Shown piece after piece: positions 20,749 through 30,637 of a DNA stretch of 56,027 nt (the stretch's first letter is position 1; each line of letters opens with the position of its first letter). The notes below the pieces were generated by a model. That model saw only the letters and a program-made list of their open reading frames with translations, had not been told where the DNA came from and ran no database searches. The position numbers and the translations under genes are program-made. The DNA lies in the NCBI GenBank assembly GCA_027623995.1, contig JAQBUF010000017.1, forward strand, positions 1 to 56,027. Direction: 5' to 3'. The DNA comes from Nitrospirota bacterium (lineage in GTDB: Bacteria > Nitrospirota > Nitrospiria > Nitrospirales > UBA8639).

Positions 20749-21702
20749 TTACGTAGCCTGAGGTTTAGGATGGTTTGAAAAATTATGAGGAGACCCGCGC
20801 AGGGTGGATTGTTCAAAGCGCTGGCCGTTGATATCCACGTTCCAATGCCAGTGTTCTCCATTCCCGGTTGATGACACCTCAACGAAAATTTGATGGCCTT
20901 GCTCAACCCTCACTGGTTTTTCAAGAGGAAAAAACGCCAATCCCCAATGAGAGGCTTTGTCACTCGGCCCATTGGATAATCGCATGCCAGGAAGAAGGTC
21001 AGCATTAAACCACCCGGCAAACCCATGGCATCGTCCTCGGCGTGAAGCATAGACGGAAAATTTTGTATCAATTTCGGCCAGCGTTGTTTCAGCAAACACG
21101 ATAGGCGCCGTCCGTGTCGGCTGGGCCAAAAATGTTCCTTCATGAAGTTTCAAAGGATGAAAATTATTCACAGTCAGTTCCCTGATAGGAGAAAAATCAA
21201 ACCCTTGGCAGCCATTCACCCAAAAATCCACCACATGTTCATAAAATTGTGGCATCTCAACTGGGACAAGGAATAATTCCAAACTATGGGGAATCATCTT
21301 TCCCCCTGGTTTAAGAAACCGGTCACGGGCATCAGTCAGTGAACCCAAGATGCCTTCTTCAAATCCGAACGTGCCCATGGTCTCAGTCACAATCACGTCT
21401 GCTTTTTCAGGCAATTCAACATTGAAGGACACGTCATTGAAAAACGTAATCTTATCCTGATATCCATTCTTCGCAGCCACGAGCTTAGCCATCTCGATGA
21501 CCGCTTCACTTTCTATAGCATACACATGCTTCGCCCCAGCACGCCGAGCCAATAACGAAAGAATCCCCGACCCGCAGCCCAAATCCACCACCACATCCCC
21601 AGCCTTCACCACGCGCGATATGGCCTGCCCATAAGCCCCAGTCCGCACATCATCCACCAGCATGGACAAGTGGTAATTAATGAAATCTGTATATTTCGTC
21701 AT
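20749..21702 (-). CDS. protein arginine methyltransferase-like enzyme
   Basis: A 317-residue class I methyltransferase with the layout of type I PRMTs. Motif I is VVVDLGCGSGIL (residues 37-48), the acidic post-I is YAIES, the double-E loop is VTETMGTFGFEEG (Glu107 and Glu115/116), and the beta barrel carries CHGFAGWFNADLLPG, LSNGPSDKASHWGLAFF with Ser251-His252-Trp253 where PRMTs have Thr-His-Trp. PRMTs transfer methyl groups from SAM to protein arginine side chains. Bacterial members are rare and mostly uncharacterised, so another acceptor is possible. Length is that of a catalytic core alone. It lies downstream of kynU (122 bases) and upstream of the cupin gene. A DDAH-like enzyme is found at 3771-4532. 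Confidence 0.75.
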   Translation of the reverse strand: MTKYTDFINYHLSMLVDDVRTGAYGQAISRVVKAGDVVVDLGCGSGILSLLARRAGAKHVYAIESEAVIEMAKLVAAKNGYQDKITFFNDVSFNVELPEKADVIVTETMGTFGFEEGILGSLTDARDRFLKPGGKMIPHSLELFLVPVEMPQFYEHVVDFWVNGCQGFDFSPIRELTVNNFHPLKLHEGTFLAQPTRTAPIVFAETTLAEIDTKFSVYASRRGRCHGFAGWFNADLLPGMRLSNGPSDKASHWGLAFFPLEKPVRVEQGHQIFVEVSSTGNGEHWHWNVDINGQRFEQSTLRGSPHNFSNHPKPQAT

Positions 21703-21824
21703 AGGGTTTTCAATTCGCGCATAAGAGAATTGTTGATTCTTGAATCAGGAACCTAAGCCTACAATCTACTTTAACGCGATAGCAAGGTAGGGTTTACGAG
21801 GAAGAAGTAGAGGCAATGGGTCGA

Positions 21825-23048
21825 TTATACCTCTTGCAATAAACCGGCGAGTTTTCCAACAGCCTCAACAATTTCTTCATCTGCCGTGAGGATGTCCGGG
21901 CATATTCGGATGAGGCCGTCTCTGGCATCGACGATGATCTTGAGTTCCCTGAGCTGTGAAGCAATCGCATCTGCTGACTTATTTGCAATCGCTAGAAATG
22001 CGCCTCGTCGATCTGGATGGCCTATGGGTTGAAGGTTTTGTTCTGCCAGGAGATCGGTAAGCCTTGCTTGCAGTTTGAGGGAGTAGGCTCTCAGCCGTTC
22101 CACACCCATGGCTAAGGTAAAGGTCAACCCGGCTTTGGCTTGATAATATGGCAGGATGGGTGGGGTGGATTCGAGAAAGGCATTGCCTCCCTCGGCAAGA
22201 AATGGAGTTTCAGGTCGTTGAAAAGCGAAGGGTTTAGGTTGGGCAAACCAGCCGGTATCAAGAGTCTTCAGGGAACCCGTTAAATGGTTGGGATGCACAT
22301 ACAACCAACAGGCGCCTGGTCCACCTCGTAAATATTTGTAACACCCCCCAATGGCGAAGTCGGCGTTCAATTTCTCGATATCTATGGGAACCACACCTGT
22401 CGCATGGTACAGATCAACCAATACGCGTGCGCCTCGTGCTTGAGCTTCGCGAATCAATTGGGCCAACTCGCTTAAATATTGACCGGTGTTGAATAACACC
22501 ATGGACAGAACAACCAAAGATTTTCCTCGCGGGACGGCCTTGAGAATATCGTCTTCATGATAGACGCCATGATCATCGGGGCCGACCTGAATCAATTCAA
22601 CTCGATCACGTTGGGCATAGACTTTGAGGATATGATCGACAGAGCCAAACTCTGCAGCGGTCGTCACGACTTGGATCTTCTCGTCGTAACAATTCAGGAT
22701 CGCGCGTAGGCCTTGCCCAGCGCTGCTCTTGGGAATAATGCAATCTTCGCGTGGGGCATGAATCAGTTGGGCAATCTGTCCACGAAAGGCCTGGATTTCA
22801 GTGAGCCAATGATCCCACGCCCCATCCATGCCCTCATACCAAAGGTCCAGGGCTTGCTGAACATCTATAGCGGTCTGATCTAATGGACGTCCTAAAGAAT
22901 GATTGGCGAGATAGATTTCTTTTCGTTTAAGCACCCGAGAGAACAAAGGATGAATTGAACGAACAAGCGCACCTTCTTCTAAAGGGCCAGGGCCAAGGGC
23001 TTTTACATGCTTTTGAATTTCGTTATCCATCGATTTCAGTACGGACAT
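21825..23048 (-). CDS. kynU: kynureninase
   Basis: A 407-residue PLP enzyme of the aminotransferase class V fold that cleaves kynurenine to anthranilate and alanine. [18 protein letters not shown] at the start, [17 protein letters not shown] is close to the cofactor phosphate loop (here [12 protein letters not shown]), [16 protein letters not shown] holds the Asp that contacts the pyridine nitrogen, and [19 protein letters not shown] holds the Schiff-base Lys. ATG 23048 follows GGAG and overlaps the end of the dioxygenase gene by 26 bases, which points to translational coupling. The product anthranilate is also the substrate of TrpD encoded at 38 kb. Confidence 0.9.
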   Translation of the reverse strand: MSVLKSMDNEIQKHVKALGPGPLEEGALVRSIHPLFSRVLKRKEIYLANHSLGRPLDQTAIDVQQALDLWYEGMDGAWDHWLTEIQAFRGQIAQLIHAPREDCIIPKSSAGQGLRAILNCYDEKIQVVTTAAEFGSVDHILKVYAQRDRVELIQVGPDDHGVYHEDDILKAVPRGKSLVVLSMVLFNTGQYLSELAQLIREAQARGARVLVDLYHATGVVPIDIEKLNADFAIGGCYKYLRGGPGACWLYVHPNHLTGSLKTLDTGWFAQPKPFAFQRPETPFLAEGGNAFLESTPPILPYYQAKAGLTFTLAMGVERLRAYSLKLQARLTDLLAEQNLQPIGHPDRRGAFLAIANKSADAIASQLRELKIIVDARDGLIRICPDILTADEEIVEAVGKLAGLLQEV

Positions 23049-23880
23049 CGAAGAGCTCCGGGAAAAACGTTAAATCGAGAGCACGTTTGAGATATCCCAC
23101 GCCTGATGACCCGCCGGTTCCTCGTTTATACCCGATAATCCGCTCTACGGTTTTCAAATGTCGAAAGCGCCACAGGTGAAAGTTTTCTTCGACATCGACC
23201 AACTTCTCACACATTTCATACGCTTTCCATTGAGCTTCAGGATCGTCATAAATCTGCTTGAACACGGACACCAGCGTTGGATGACGGACGTGCGCTTTGG
23301 ACCAGTCTCGCTCAAGACATTCTTCAGGGATAGGATACCCACACCGCGCAAGATATCGCAGGAACTCATCGTACAAACTGGGTGCATGGAGAATCTTGGC
23401 AATCTCTTGGTACACCGGCTCACTATACTGAAACACTTCAATCACATCCGCATTTTTGTTACCGAGAATGAACTCTATTTTTCGATATTGCACTGATTGG
23501 AATCCAGACGCATGGCCCAATACCTTGCGAAACTGGGCATATTCATTCGGCGTAAGCGTCTCCAAGACCGACCATTGTTCGAATAATTGTCGTTGAATTT
23601 GTTTGACGCGCGACAGGATCTTAAAACATGGGTTGAGATTATCTTGTTGAATATGCCGGATCGCCGCCTGCAGCTCATGCAGGATCAGCTTCATCCAGAG
23701 TTCTGAGGTTTGATGCTGAATGATAAACAGCAGCTCATCATGATGGGGAGGATTACTCAGCGGCTTTTGGGCAGATAAGAGTCGATCGAGATCAAGATAT
23801 CCCTCATAGGTCAACTGACCACGAAGGTCGAGTTTGATACCCGCTTCAATTCCTGGCTTATGTTTTTGAGAATCGCTCAT
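23023..23880 (-). CDS. kynA: tryptophan 2,3-dioxygenase
   Basis: A 285-residue haem dioxygenase opening the indole ring of tryptophan to N-formylkynurenine. Family signatures: [38 protein letters not shown] with the distal His and substrate residues, [14 protein letters not shown], and [21 protein letters not shown] with the proximal haem His. The length fits bacterial TDO. AGGAAGCG precedes ATG 23880. kynU overlaps its end. No kynurenine formamidase (kynB) gene is seen nearby; that step must be encoded elsewhere or be done by another hydrolase. Confidence 0.95.
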   Translation of the reverse strand: MSDSQKHKPGIEAGIKLDLRGQLTYEGYLDLDRLLSAQKPLSNPPHHDELLFIIQHQTSELWMKLILHELQAAIRHIQQDNLNPCFKILSRVKQIQRQLFEQWSVLETLTPNEYAQFRKVLGHASGFQSVQYRKIEFILGNKNADVIEVFQYSEPVYQEIAKILHAPSLYDEFLRYLARCGYPIPEECLERDWSKAHVRHPTLVSVFKQIYDDPEAQWKAYEMCEKLVDVEENFHLWRFRHLKTVERIIGYKRGTGGSSGVGYLKRALDLTFFPELFDVRTEIDG

Positions 23881-24310
23881 CGCTTCCTACCCCGATCACC
23901 CTGGCTTCTCACACCACCAAAATTTTCAGTGATAAAAAAGTGAGGCAAAGGTCCACGAACTCAATGCGAATAGGATACCTCAGGTGCGTGAGTAAACCAA
24001 TACAATACGCATCAAACCTGGAGGGCCTACATTCCAATAGTGATTTAACTTTTCATACGCTCCATTTTTTTACGCGCACTGGTCCTGAACTTTGGACAGA
24101 ATATGCACTTTGTAGCTGCGGCATCTCATGCCGCCTCTTCTTTTATTTTCAGTCCCATGAAAAGGCTTGAAGAGAGCACGATGAGATCGTGCAGCTACAA
24201 AAGAAATGAACCGTAGGCCCCTTCCATTTTGGCAAAGAGGCAATCTTTATGCGTCTTATCACTTGCTATTCAATGATGTGGAGACAGCATCTCGGCGACT
24301 GAATTGATGA
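23881..24310. other. gene-free stretch with a REPIN-like element
   Basis: About 430 bases between the kynA and RmlD-like genes. No frame here has a ribosome site or family resemblance. The only structure seen is the repeat at 24112-24198. Confidence 0.55.
24112..24198. repeat. REPIN-like element, copy 3 (variant)
   Basis: An 87-base element bounded by GTAGCTGC and GCAGCTAC. The left hairpin is GCGGCAT-CTC-ATGCCGC, the right GCACGAT-GAG-ATCGTGC. The right hairpin is the same as in the two 111-base copies; the left one and the spacer (about 30 bases) differ. This shows one REP head with at least two partner heads. Confidence 0.75.
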
Positions 24311-25141
24311 TTAGTCCAACACGCTGGATAAGGGCTGAGAAAGGTTACCCTCATAGGCAGTCGCTAGCTCGACGCGGCCCAAGTGAGGATGTGTTTGTTG
24401 ATGGCGAGTTTCAATATTGAAGGTGGTAGGAATGTTATACTTGCGAATCAAAAAATTCGCTAACTCCACACGCGACATCACCCTGGTTCCTGCAATATGG
24501 CCAATCCCCCTTTCCTTGCTTTGGGCAAGCTGCATGACACGAGTGGCTAAATCTTGTTGCCACACGACCGAACGGCTTTCATCTTCAATGATCGTGATGG
24601 GCAAGTTGCGTTTGGTACGGTACCGCAACCAATCCAAATGACCACTACGTCCATCTGGGGACTCCCCAATCCCAAGCCCAGTTCGGATCACCAAGGTGCC
24701 TGGTCTCTTCAAGACACATTGCTCGGCTTCGACCCGTGTCCGTCCATACACACTGATTGGGGATGGGCATGAATTTTCTGTGTACACCCCATCTCCCCCA
24801 AACACATGATCGGAAGATACATAGACCAACCGTGTGTGCTCAGGCAATGCCTCAATGACTCGCCCAAGTTGCTGCACATTCATGTCATACGCCCACTCGG
24901 GAGAGACTTCACACTTTGGCACGTCACATACCGCATGACAGTATAGCAGCAAGTCCGGCAGTGTGCGCTGAAACACATCAGCAATCCACGCTGGATCATG
25001 CAATTGAAGGGCAGGCCATTGACGAACGGCTTTCGCTCTATTCCCAGGTGAGATAAATGGCAGCACGGTCTTGGAAAACATCGTGGCGAGGTGAAAGCCA
25101 AGCAGGGAGGTGGCACCAAATAAGAGGGTCGAAGGAAGCAT
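24311..25141 (-). CDS. RmlD-like NAD(P)-dependent sugar reductase
   Basis: A 276-residue extended short-chain dehydrogenase near dTDP-4-dehydrorhamnose reductase. The nucleotide loop is LLFGATSLLGFHLA, the central Ser region is VYVSSDHVFGGDG, and ISVYGRTRVEAEQ is the catalytic motif. Here Tyr is kept but the usual Lys (YxxxK) is Arg, so activity may be altered. VWQQDLATRVMQLAQ and IGHIAGTRVMSRVELANFL follow the family to the end. ATG 25141 is taken; a TTG 7 codons upstream keeps the same frame. No other rhamnose or nucleotide-sugar gene adjoins. Confidence 0.8.
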   Translation of the reverse strand: MLPSTLLFGATSLLGFHLATMFSKTVLPFISPGNRAKAVRQWPALQLHDPAWIADVFQRTLPDLLLYCHAVCDVPKCEVSPEWAYDMNVQQLGRVIEALPEHTRLVYVSSDHVFGGDGVYTENSCPSPISVYGRTRVEAEQCVLKRPGTLVIRTGLGIGESPDGRSGHLDWLRYRTKRNLPITIIEDESRSVVWQQDLATRVMQLAQSKERGIGHIAGTRVMSRVELANFLIRKYNIPTTFNIETRHQQTHPHLGRVELATAYEGNLSQPLSSVLD

Positions 25142-25369
25142 GAGGATCCGAAAATTTGTCAATAATCAATATCGAAGGTTCACGACCAAAGAGTATAGCC
25201 CTGTCACGTCATTGGCAACCTGGGGGTTATAAAAAGAGAACGACTTCGTAGTTGATTAAGATTTTGTGGTTTTTACCGACCGGTTTTAGAGAGAACATGT
25301 TCATACTGGACGGAGCGAATCCAGACCAGCACAAAAGAAGAATTTCAACTAAAAAAGTTTGAACTCGTC

Positions 25370-26089
25370 ATGGAAATGCTTATCATTGTCAGTTTTATCT
25401 GTGTCATCAGCATCGGTGTAATCTACTGGTTTTGGTATCCCGCGCCAACCACAGGAAATTCTACCAATCAAGAACAAGACAATTTTATTGAAACCTATGT
25501 GTTTCCCTCGTTTATTGAACATAAGGTTAAGGCGAAATACCCACACCTCTCTGAGCACCAAGTCTCTCTGGTGCTCACCGGCCTGAGAGATTTTTTTCAT
25601 GCCTGTCAACGAGCCAGCCGTATCATGGTTGGCATGCCATCCAAAGTTGTAGATGTCGCGTGGCATGAATTTATTCTCGACACCAGGGAATACCAATATT
25701 TTTGTGAGCGGGCCTTTGATCGATTTCTCCATCATACGCCGGCTGAAGCCATGCCCAGCGAAGCCGATGCGCAGAAAGGATTGAAACGTGCTTGGCATCT
25801 CGTCTGTACACGAGAAGGCATAGATCCTCACTCCCCGACTCGACTCCCCTTGCTGTTCGCGCTGGATACGATAGTGAATATACCCGATGGGTTTACCTAT
25901 ACCCTTGATCCTCAAGATGGAGACGGCGCTCCCTATTGTGCTAAACAGATTGGTTGGATTTGGGTGCCTAATCGGCAAGACCCTCCCAAGCGTTTGGAAA
26001 CCGTATCCACCTCAGGAACGCGAAAAAGTACTGGTGGCTGCGGAAGCGGCTGTGGATCGAGTTGTGGAGGAGGATGCGGAGGTGACTAG
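25370..26089 (+). CDS. membrane-anchored protein with Cys/Gly-rich tail
   Basis: A 239-residue protein with an N-terminal membrane helix (MLIIVSFICVISIGVIYWFW), a soluble domain resembling the glycine-rich/DUF1399 type (VVDVAWHEFILDTREYQYFC), and a C-terminal tail GGCGSGCGSSCGGGCGGD. The tail could bind metal or form disulfide links. The family function is unknown. A motif of Trp-His-x-Phe with nearby Cys and His could also be a metal site; this is inference. No ribosome binding site is clear. The HNH gene starts 43 bases later. Confidence 0.65.
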   Translation: MEMLIIVSFICVISIGVIYWFWYPAPTTGNSTNQEQDNFIETYVFPSFIEHKVKAKYPHLSEHQVSLVLTGLRDFFHACQRASRIMVGMPSKVVDVAWHEFILDTREYQYFCERAFDRFLHHTPAEAMPSEADAQKGLKRAWHLVCTREGIDPHSPTRLPLLFALDTIVNIPDGFTYTLDPQDGDGAPYCAKQIGWIWVPNRQDPPKRLETVSTSGTRKSTGGCGSGCGSSCGGGCGGD

Positions 26090-26132
26090 AACTAAGGTAG
26101 AATAGAGGGAAGCAAAGGAAAGAATCTGAACC

Positions 26133-26462
26133 ATGAGTAGTCCCTACAGAGGTCGGCACAAATTACAACGGCTGCAAAAGCCTCAAAGTAACCGCCCAGC
26201 AGACGAAGTCGTCAAAGAACTCAAACAACAACAGGTTAACAAACCCACCTATCGCGAACAATCACTGAAGATTCATGGTTTGATCTGCGCGAAATGCGCT
26301 CGCGAATTCGATCTCACCAATAAACATCTGCTCACCGTCCATCATAAAGACGGCAACCACCACAACAATCCCTCCAATGGCTCCAACTGGGAAAACCTCT
26401 GCGTCTATTGTCATGATGATGAACATAGCCGAGGGATTCTTGGGGACTATTTAAATTCGTAA
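26133..26462 (+). CDS. HNH nuclease, YajD-like
   Basis: A 109-residue HNH endonuclease. The zinc and catalytic residues are plain: CAKCAREFD, LLTVHHKDGNHHNN, NWENLCVYCHDDEHS. This is the YajD/HNH class of small single-domain nucleases with two CxxC knuckles and a central His-His-Asn. They cut DNA non-specifically or in repair and phage contexts; no target can be assigned. The N-terminal 40 residues are basic and disordered. AAGGAAAG stands some 14 bases before ATG 26133. Confidence 0.88.
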   Translation: MSSPYRGRHKLQRLQKPQSNRPADEVVKELKQQQVNKPTYREQSLKIHGLICAKCAREFDLTNKHLLTVHHKDGNHHNNPSNGSNWENLCVYCHDDEHSRGILGDYLNS

Positions 26463-26487
26463 AATTTTTCGAATTCTAGACTGTGCC

Positions 26488-28305
26488 CTAAAACGGCAAC
26501 TTCAACCCACCTGGGAGTTTGTCAGTGAGTCCTTTGGGTAGGACTTTCTTGGGCAGACCTTCTTTAAGCAAACCTTCCAGTAGATTATTTTCTTTCGTCA
26601 ATCGGCTGGTCAGGTCACCGCCAAGGGAATCCAGCCCACCAAAGGAGCTGGTGAGGCTCTTGAGGGGTTCAGTCACCTTAGCGGAAATGGCGGACTGCAG
26701 ATCTCTTCCAAAACTCGCTGCTAGGTTTTTTACCATTTTGCCCGCCGCGTCTTTCAAGAGGCGATCGAGTTCGGAATGAATCTGTACCTCATACTGCTGA
26801 AGGGTTCCTGTCACGTCAGCTTGCACCGAGAGCGTTGAAATATCTGAAACCGCGCCACTTAAGGCTTTCGTCAACGGATTGGTATCACCCGGTTTTCCTG
26901 CTGAGACTTGAAGCGATGACAATTGGGTAATTCCGGTAACCGTAATGGCTTGACCGCGCAATTCCGCATTCACCGTCACATCGGAAAATCCATTGTTAAG
27001 CGCCACGGGCCAATTCGGTTGAGTCGACAAGGCGACAGGCTGGATTCGATACCATTTCGCACGAAATTGTATAGTATCTTGAGGTTGAACTGCATCACGA
27101 TGATCCAAGACCCCTTCAATTGTGACATCTTGAAGGTCTTTCAACTGCTCTCCAGCAAACGCAAAGGTAAGCGGAAGGCCAAGGATGCCTTGATTCGGAG
27201 TAAGGTTTTCGATTCGGCCGCTTAATTCACCGATATCTAAAAGCAATGATATTTTAGCCAAACGAATTAAAAATTCAGGTAAAGGTTCATGTTCCTTAAA
27301 ATGAATATCCTCGCCCTCGCCCCGCATCGGACCGGATTGTTTCTTGGTCGAACCACCCTCGGCCTCCATACCCTCAAGATACGGCTGCACCATCTCATAA
27401 TAGGCAAAAGCGTCTTTGAGCTTTTCCCCAATGTGTTTTCCCAATAAGGTTTGGCCAAGATTCGCCAAACCTTGCGGAGACAAACTATATTTTTCTTTGA
27501 GCCGTTGCACATCACGTTGCGGGGCGGTCTGAACCTGCGCCATACGCTGATTCAATAAGGCCACCTTTTCATTGAACTCCTTTCGGGCCGATTTCAAATT
27601 TTCGAGATCTTGTTCAATCTCCTGCTTGATGGCTTTGAGTTCTTCCACGCTACCGAGCACTCCTCCGACTCCTCCTTTGGTCGATGACTTCAGGCCTTCA
27701 ATGCGTTTCTGATATTTGGCAAATTCCGCTTTCCCAGGCAGGGTCTCCAGGCGTTGTTTCCAAACCTCACGTTCCCGCTGAATATCCTCCTGAATGGCTC
27801 GAATGAGTTTTAACGTTTCAAGATCTTCTTGCTCTAAAATCTGTTGCACATTCGGGACCTCAAGCGGGGGCAGACTAAACGTCGAATCCTCTTTTGATTG
27901 ACCAACAGCAGCACTTTGCGCCCGATCATCAATTGCCCCTGAGATCGCCCGAGCCGTCCCAAACCGCACGCCTTCGACAGTCATCTCATCAATGATGACC
28001 TTGCGCCGTAACAATTGCAGGCCATCCAAGTTCATGGTGAGACTCGCGATTTCTACCGAGTTCGTCATTGGCTCATCAGGATTGGTAACTTGGAGACGTG
28101 TCAGTGCCAAGCCTGCTGGGAACAATGTAAGGTCGGCAGCCCCCAGCTCGACCTTCGCCCCAACCGCTGCGGTCCCCTCTTCTTCGATTTTGGTTTTCAC
28201 CAGCCCATCCACGACCAAGAGCCAAAGTAAGCCCATCGCCCCGACAAAAACGACAAAGACGCCCAGTCCCCACCAGCGAATCATACCGGTCTTCGGTTGG
28301 GTCAT
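26488..28305 (-). CDS. TIGR03545 family membrane-anchored protein
   Basis: A 605-residue protein of the TIGR03545 family. Residues 10-35 form the single membrane anchor (GLGVFVVFVGAMGLLWLLVV), then an AsmA-like beta region (VELGAADLTLFPAGLALTRL), a long coiled-coil stretch (roughly 150-290) with LEDLETLKLIRAIQEDIQRE-like heptads, and a C-terminal beta-rich part. The role is unknown; its gene always tends to sit with TIGR03546, as here: the start ATG overlaps the stop of the upstream gene by 4 bases. GGAGG stands before the start. An envelope transport or lipid role is an inference from the AsmA-like part. Confidence 0.85.
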   Translation of the reverse strand: MTQPKTGMIRWWGLGVFVVFVGAMGLLWLLVVDGLVKTKIEEEGTAAVGAKVELGAADLTLFPAGLALTRLQVTNPDEPMTNSVEIASLTMNLDGLQLLRRKVIIDEMTVEGVRFGTARAISGAIDDRAQSAAVGQSKEDSTFSLPPLEVPNVQQILEQEDLETLKLIRAIQEDIQREREVWKQRLETLPGKAEFAKYQKRIEGLKSSTKGGVGGVLGSVEELKAIKQEIEQDLENLKSARKEFNEKVALLNQRMAQVQTAPQRDVQRLKEKYSLSPQGLANLGQTLLGKHIGEKLKDAFAYYEMVQPYLEGMEAEGGSTKKQSGPMRGEGEDIHFKEHEPLPEFLIRLAKISLLLDIGELSGRIENLTPNQGILGLPLTFAFAGEQLKDLQDVTIEGVLDHRDAVQPQDTIQFRAKWYRIQPVALSTQPNWPVALNNGFSDVTVNAELRGQAITVTGITQLSSLQVSAGKPGDTNPLTKALSGAVSDISTLSVQADVTGTLQQYEVQIHSELDRLLKDAAGKMVKNLAASFGRDLQSAISAKVTEPLKSLTSSFGGLDSLGGDLTSRLTKENNLLEGLLKEGLPKKVLPKGLTDKLPGGLKLPF

Positions 28306-28823
28306 CCGCCACCTCCAAGATGGGGCAGAGATTGGTACAAGTGGTACACCTTGCTAGCCTTGAAAAATTGCATGAGTCGCGTTTTTTCGACCCATGCCAA
28401 TACATGCTCACGGTAGCGCCGTACCAAACTATTGGAGAGAACGTACAGAGGAACAAAGAGCACGAGGGAGAAAGCGACACTTCCCATCACGATGGTGTTA
28501 TTAAAGCGAGCCAAACGCCAAAGAGTGGTGCTATAGAGAGAAGTCCACAGACCTTCAAGCGAAGAAGCGGTCAGGATCTGAAGCCCGTTCCAATGAAACA
28601 ACGGGTCCAGTAGATACGCTAATCCTGAGAAAACTGCTACCCCCAGGAGAAAGGCCGAGAGGTTCACACGGAGGATCAAGATGAGCAGGAGCACGACCAG
28701 ATTATGCAGACTCACGAATGGCGTCAGCCCCGCTACCATGGCCAAGCAAAAACCTAGAGAAATCTGCCCAGGATTAGTTTCAGAATTTAGGACTCGGAGC
28801 AATCGTGCCAATAATCGCAGCAT
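28302..28823 (-). CDS. TIGR03546 family membrane protein
   Basis: A 173-residue integral membrane protein of the TIGR03546/DUF2062-like type: QISLGFCLAMVAGLTPFVSLHN, then VVLLLILILRVNLSAFLLGV, FHWNGLQILTASSLEGLW, and IVMGSVAFSLVLFVPLYVLSN... with a C-terminal cytoplasmic helix. It is translationally coupled (ATGA) to TIGR03545 downstream, and the two probably act together. The start at 28823 lacks a clear ribosome site. A 196-base gap separates it from the divergent transporter gene; no promoter there is convincing. Confidence 0.85.
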   Translation of the reverse strand: MLRLLARLLRVLNSETNPGQISLGFCLAMVAGLTPFVSLHNLVVLLLILILRVNLSAFLLGVAVFSGLAYLLDPLFHWNGLQILTASSLEGLWTSLYSTTLWRLARFNNTIVMGSVAFSLVLFVPLYVLSNSLVRRYREHVLAWVEKTRLMQFFKASKVYHLYQSLPHLGGGG

Positions 28824-29019
28824 GGCGTATTTTACCGTTAAAGGATAAGGATGGGAACAGTTTAATTGAAGGAATCATTTCCGGCAGACTCAACCGGACG
28901 GATGAGTTCCAGGGATGTAGACCATATATATTTCACCAGACTTGCTGGCCTCTAAACTTTCCAACTGGCCACAGAGTGGTACCTCGGCTATCCTATAGAA
29001 ACAAGGACACCTTCAAAGC

Positions 29020-30597
29020 ATGAGTTCCGCCTCCCAACAGAGTTGGTCTGATTCTGCGCGTGCCTTTTTGGACCCACGAGTCATGGCCATGCTATTTCTC
29101 GGATTCTCAGCCGGGATTCCCCTTCTCTTAATTTTTTCGTCCTTATCCCTATGGTTACGTGAAGCCGGAGTGGAACGGGCCGCAGTCACCTTTTTTAGTT
29201 GGGCCGCGCTAGGCTATTCCTTCAAGTTCGTCTGGGCTCCTCTCGTGGATACCTTACCTCTTCCAGTTCTGACAAAGATGTTTGGCCGACGACGAGGATG
29301 GATGTTGCTGGCACAATGCTCCATCATTGCAGCCATTGCAGGCATGGCTTTCATCGATCCTGCAAAGGGAGAATCCAGCCTAACACTCATGGCACTAGCC
29401 GCCGTGCTGCTTGGGTTTTCATCTGCCACGCAAGATATCGTCATTGATGCATACCGCATTGAATCCGCAGATAGCCTACTACAAGCCATAATGTCATCAA
29501 CCTATATCGCAGGCTATCGCATCGGCATGTTGGTGGCTGGTGCCGGTGCCCTATTTCTCGCAAGCGCCTTCGGGTCGACTCAGGATGCCTATAACTACGA
29601 GGCCTGGCAGTGGTCCTATTGCATCATGGCGCTGGCAATGCTCATAGGTGTGGGTACGACACTTGTCATCCCAGAACCACAGACGCATCGACCTCCATCA
29701 ACCGCCCACTCAACCAAAGATTATGTAGGATTTTTGCTCATGTTTGTGGCCGCTGTCACTGGGTTCATTCTCACGTTCTACTACACGGCCAACCTCGCGG
29801 AAGACTTCACCAATAGACTCACAGAAGTTTTTAGCTCCAAACATTTCGTCGCCTTTCTCGTCGAAACACTCAGACTGGCAACGGGAGTGCTTGTGGCATG
29901 GCTGATCTCCACAGTTATGATTCGTATGGGCATGGTGAACCGACACATGATGGAGCACACCTACGTGGCTCCAGTGAAAGATTTCTTTGAACGCTATGGT
30001 GTGAAATCAGCCCTATGGCTTCTGGCGCTGATTGGGGTCTATCGGATTTCCGATATTGTTCTGGGGGTCATCGCGAACGTGTTTTATCAAGATATGGGTT
30101 TCACCAAGATTGAGATTGCGAGTGTGGTAAAAACCTTCGGGCTATTAATGACCATCGCCGGGGGTTTTCTGGGCGGGATTCTTTCAGTGAGGTATGGTGT
30201 GATCCGCATCCTATTCTTAGGAGCCCTTCTCTCAGCCGCCACCAACCTTCTTTTTATGGTACTCGCTTCGATGGGGCACAATCTCGAAATGCTCTACCTT
30301 GTCATCTCCATTGATAACTTGTCCGCAGGATTAGCTAGCGCGGCCTTTGTCGCGTTTCTCTCCAGCCTCACAAACATTCAATTCACCGCCATGCAATATG
30401 CCATCTTTAGTTCTCTCATGACCTTGTTCCCCAAAGTTCTAGGTGGCTACTCGGGCACAATGGTCGATAGCATCGGGTATTCAAACTTTTTCATCATCAC
30501 AGCCCTCATGGGCCTTCCCGTGCTCCTACTGGTATGGCGAGCGAACGGGTATCTTGAAATTGACAACTCTGCCTCTAATTCCCAAAAAGAATTATAG
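29020..30597 (+). CDS. AmpG-like MFS permease
   Basis: A 525-residue major facilitator with about 14 membrane segments. The amino part is AmpG-like: MLFLGFSAGIPLLLIFSSLS, FFSWAALGYSFKFVWAPLVD, GRRRGWMLLAQ, and LLGFSSATQDIVIDAYRIE, where the last motif is a hallmark of AmpG. AmpG imports GlcNAc-anhydromuramyl peptides for cell-wall recycling and beta-lactamase induction. A long inserted region between TM6 and TM8 (residues 215-330) is bigger than in E. coli. AAGGAC precedes ATG 29020. No other recycling gene is adjacent. Confidence 0.85.
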   Translation: MSSASQQSWSDSARAFLDPRVMAMLFLGFSAGIPLLLIFSSLSLWLREAGVERAAVTFFSWAALGYSFKFVWAPLVDTLPLPVLTKMFGRRRGWMLLAQCSIIAAIAGMAFIDPAKGESSLTLMALAAVLLGFSSATQDIVIDAYRIESADSLLQAIMSSTYIAGYRIGMLVAGAGALFLASAFGSTQDAYNYEAWQWSYCIMALAMLIGVGTTLVIPEPQTHRPPSTAHSTKDYVGFLLMFVAAVTGFILTFYYTANLAEDFTNRLTEVFSSKHFVAFLVETLRLATGVLVAWLISTVMIRMGMVNRHMMEHTYVAPVKDFFERYGVKSALWLLALIGVYRISDIVLGVIANVFYQDMGFTKIEIASVVKTFGLLMTIAGGFLGGILSVRYGVIRILFLGALLSAATNLLFMVLASMGHNLEMLYLVISIDNLSAGLASAAFVAFLSSLTNIQFTAMQYAIFSSLMTLFPKVLGGYSGTMVDSIGYSNFFIITALMGLPVLLLVWRANGYLEIDNSASNSQKEL

Positions 30598-30637
30598 AGT
30601 CCAGAGAAACGTTACTGTGGTTTCTGAAAGAGACGGG

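Noticed and set aside
23940-24170. 76-codon frame before and into the third REPIN
   Set aside because: It runs into the repeat hairpin and has no protein-like features.
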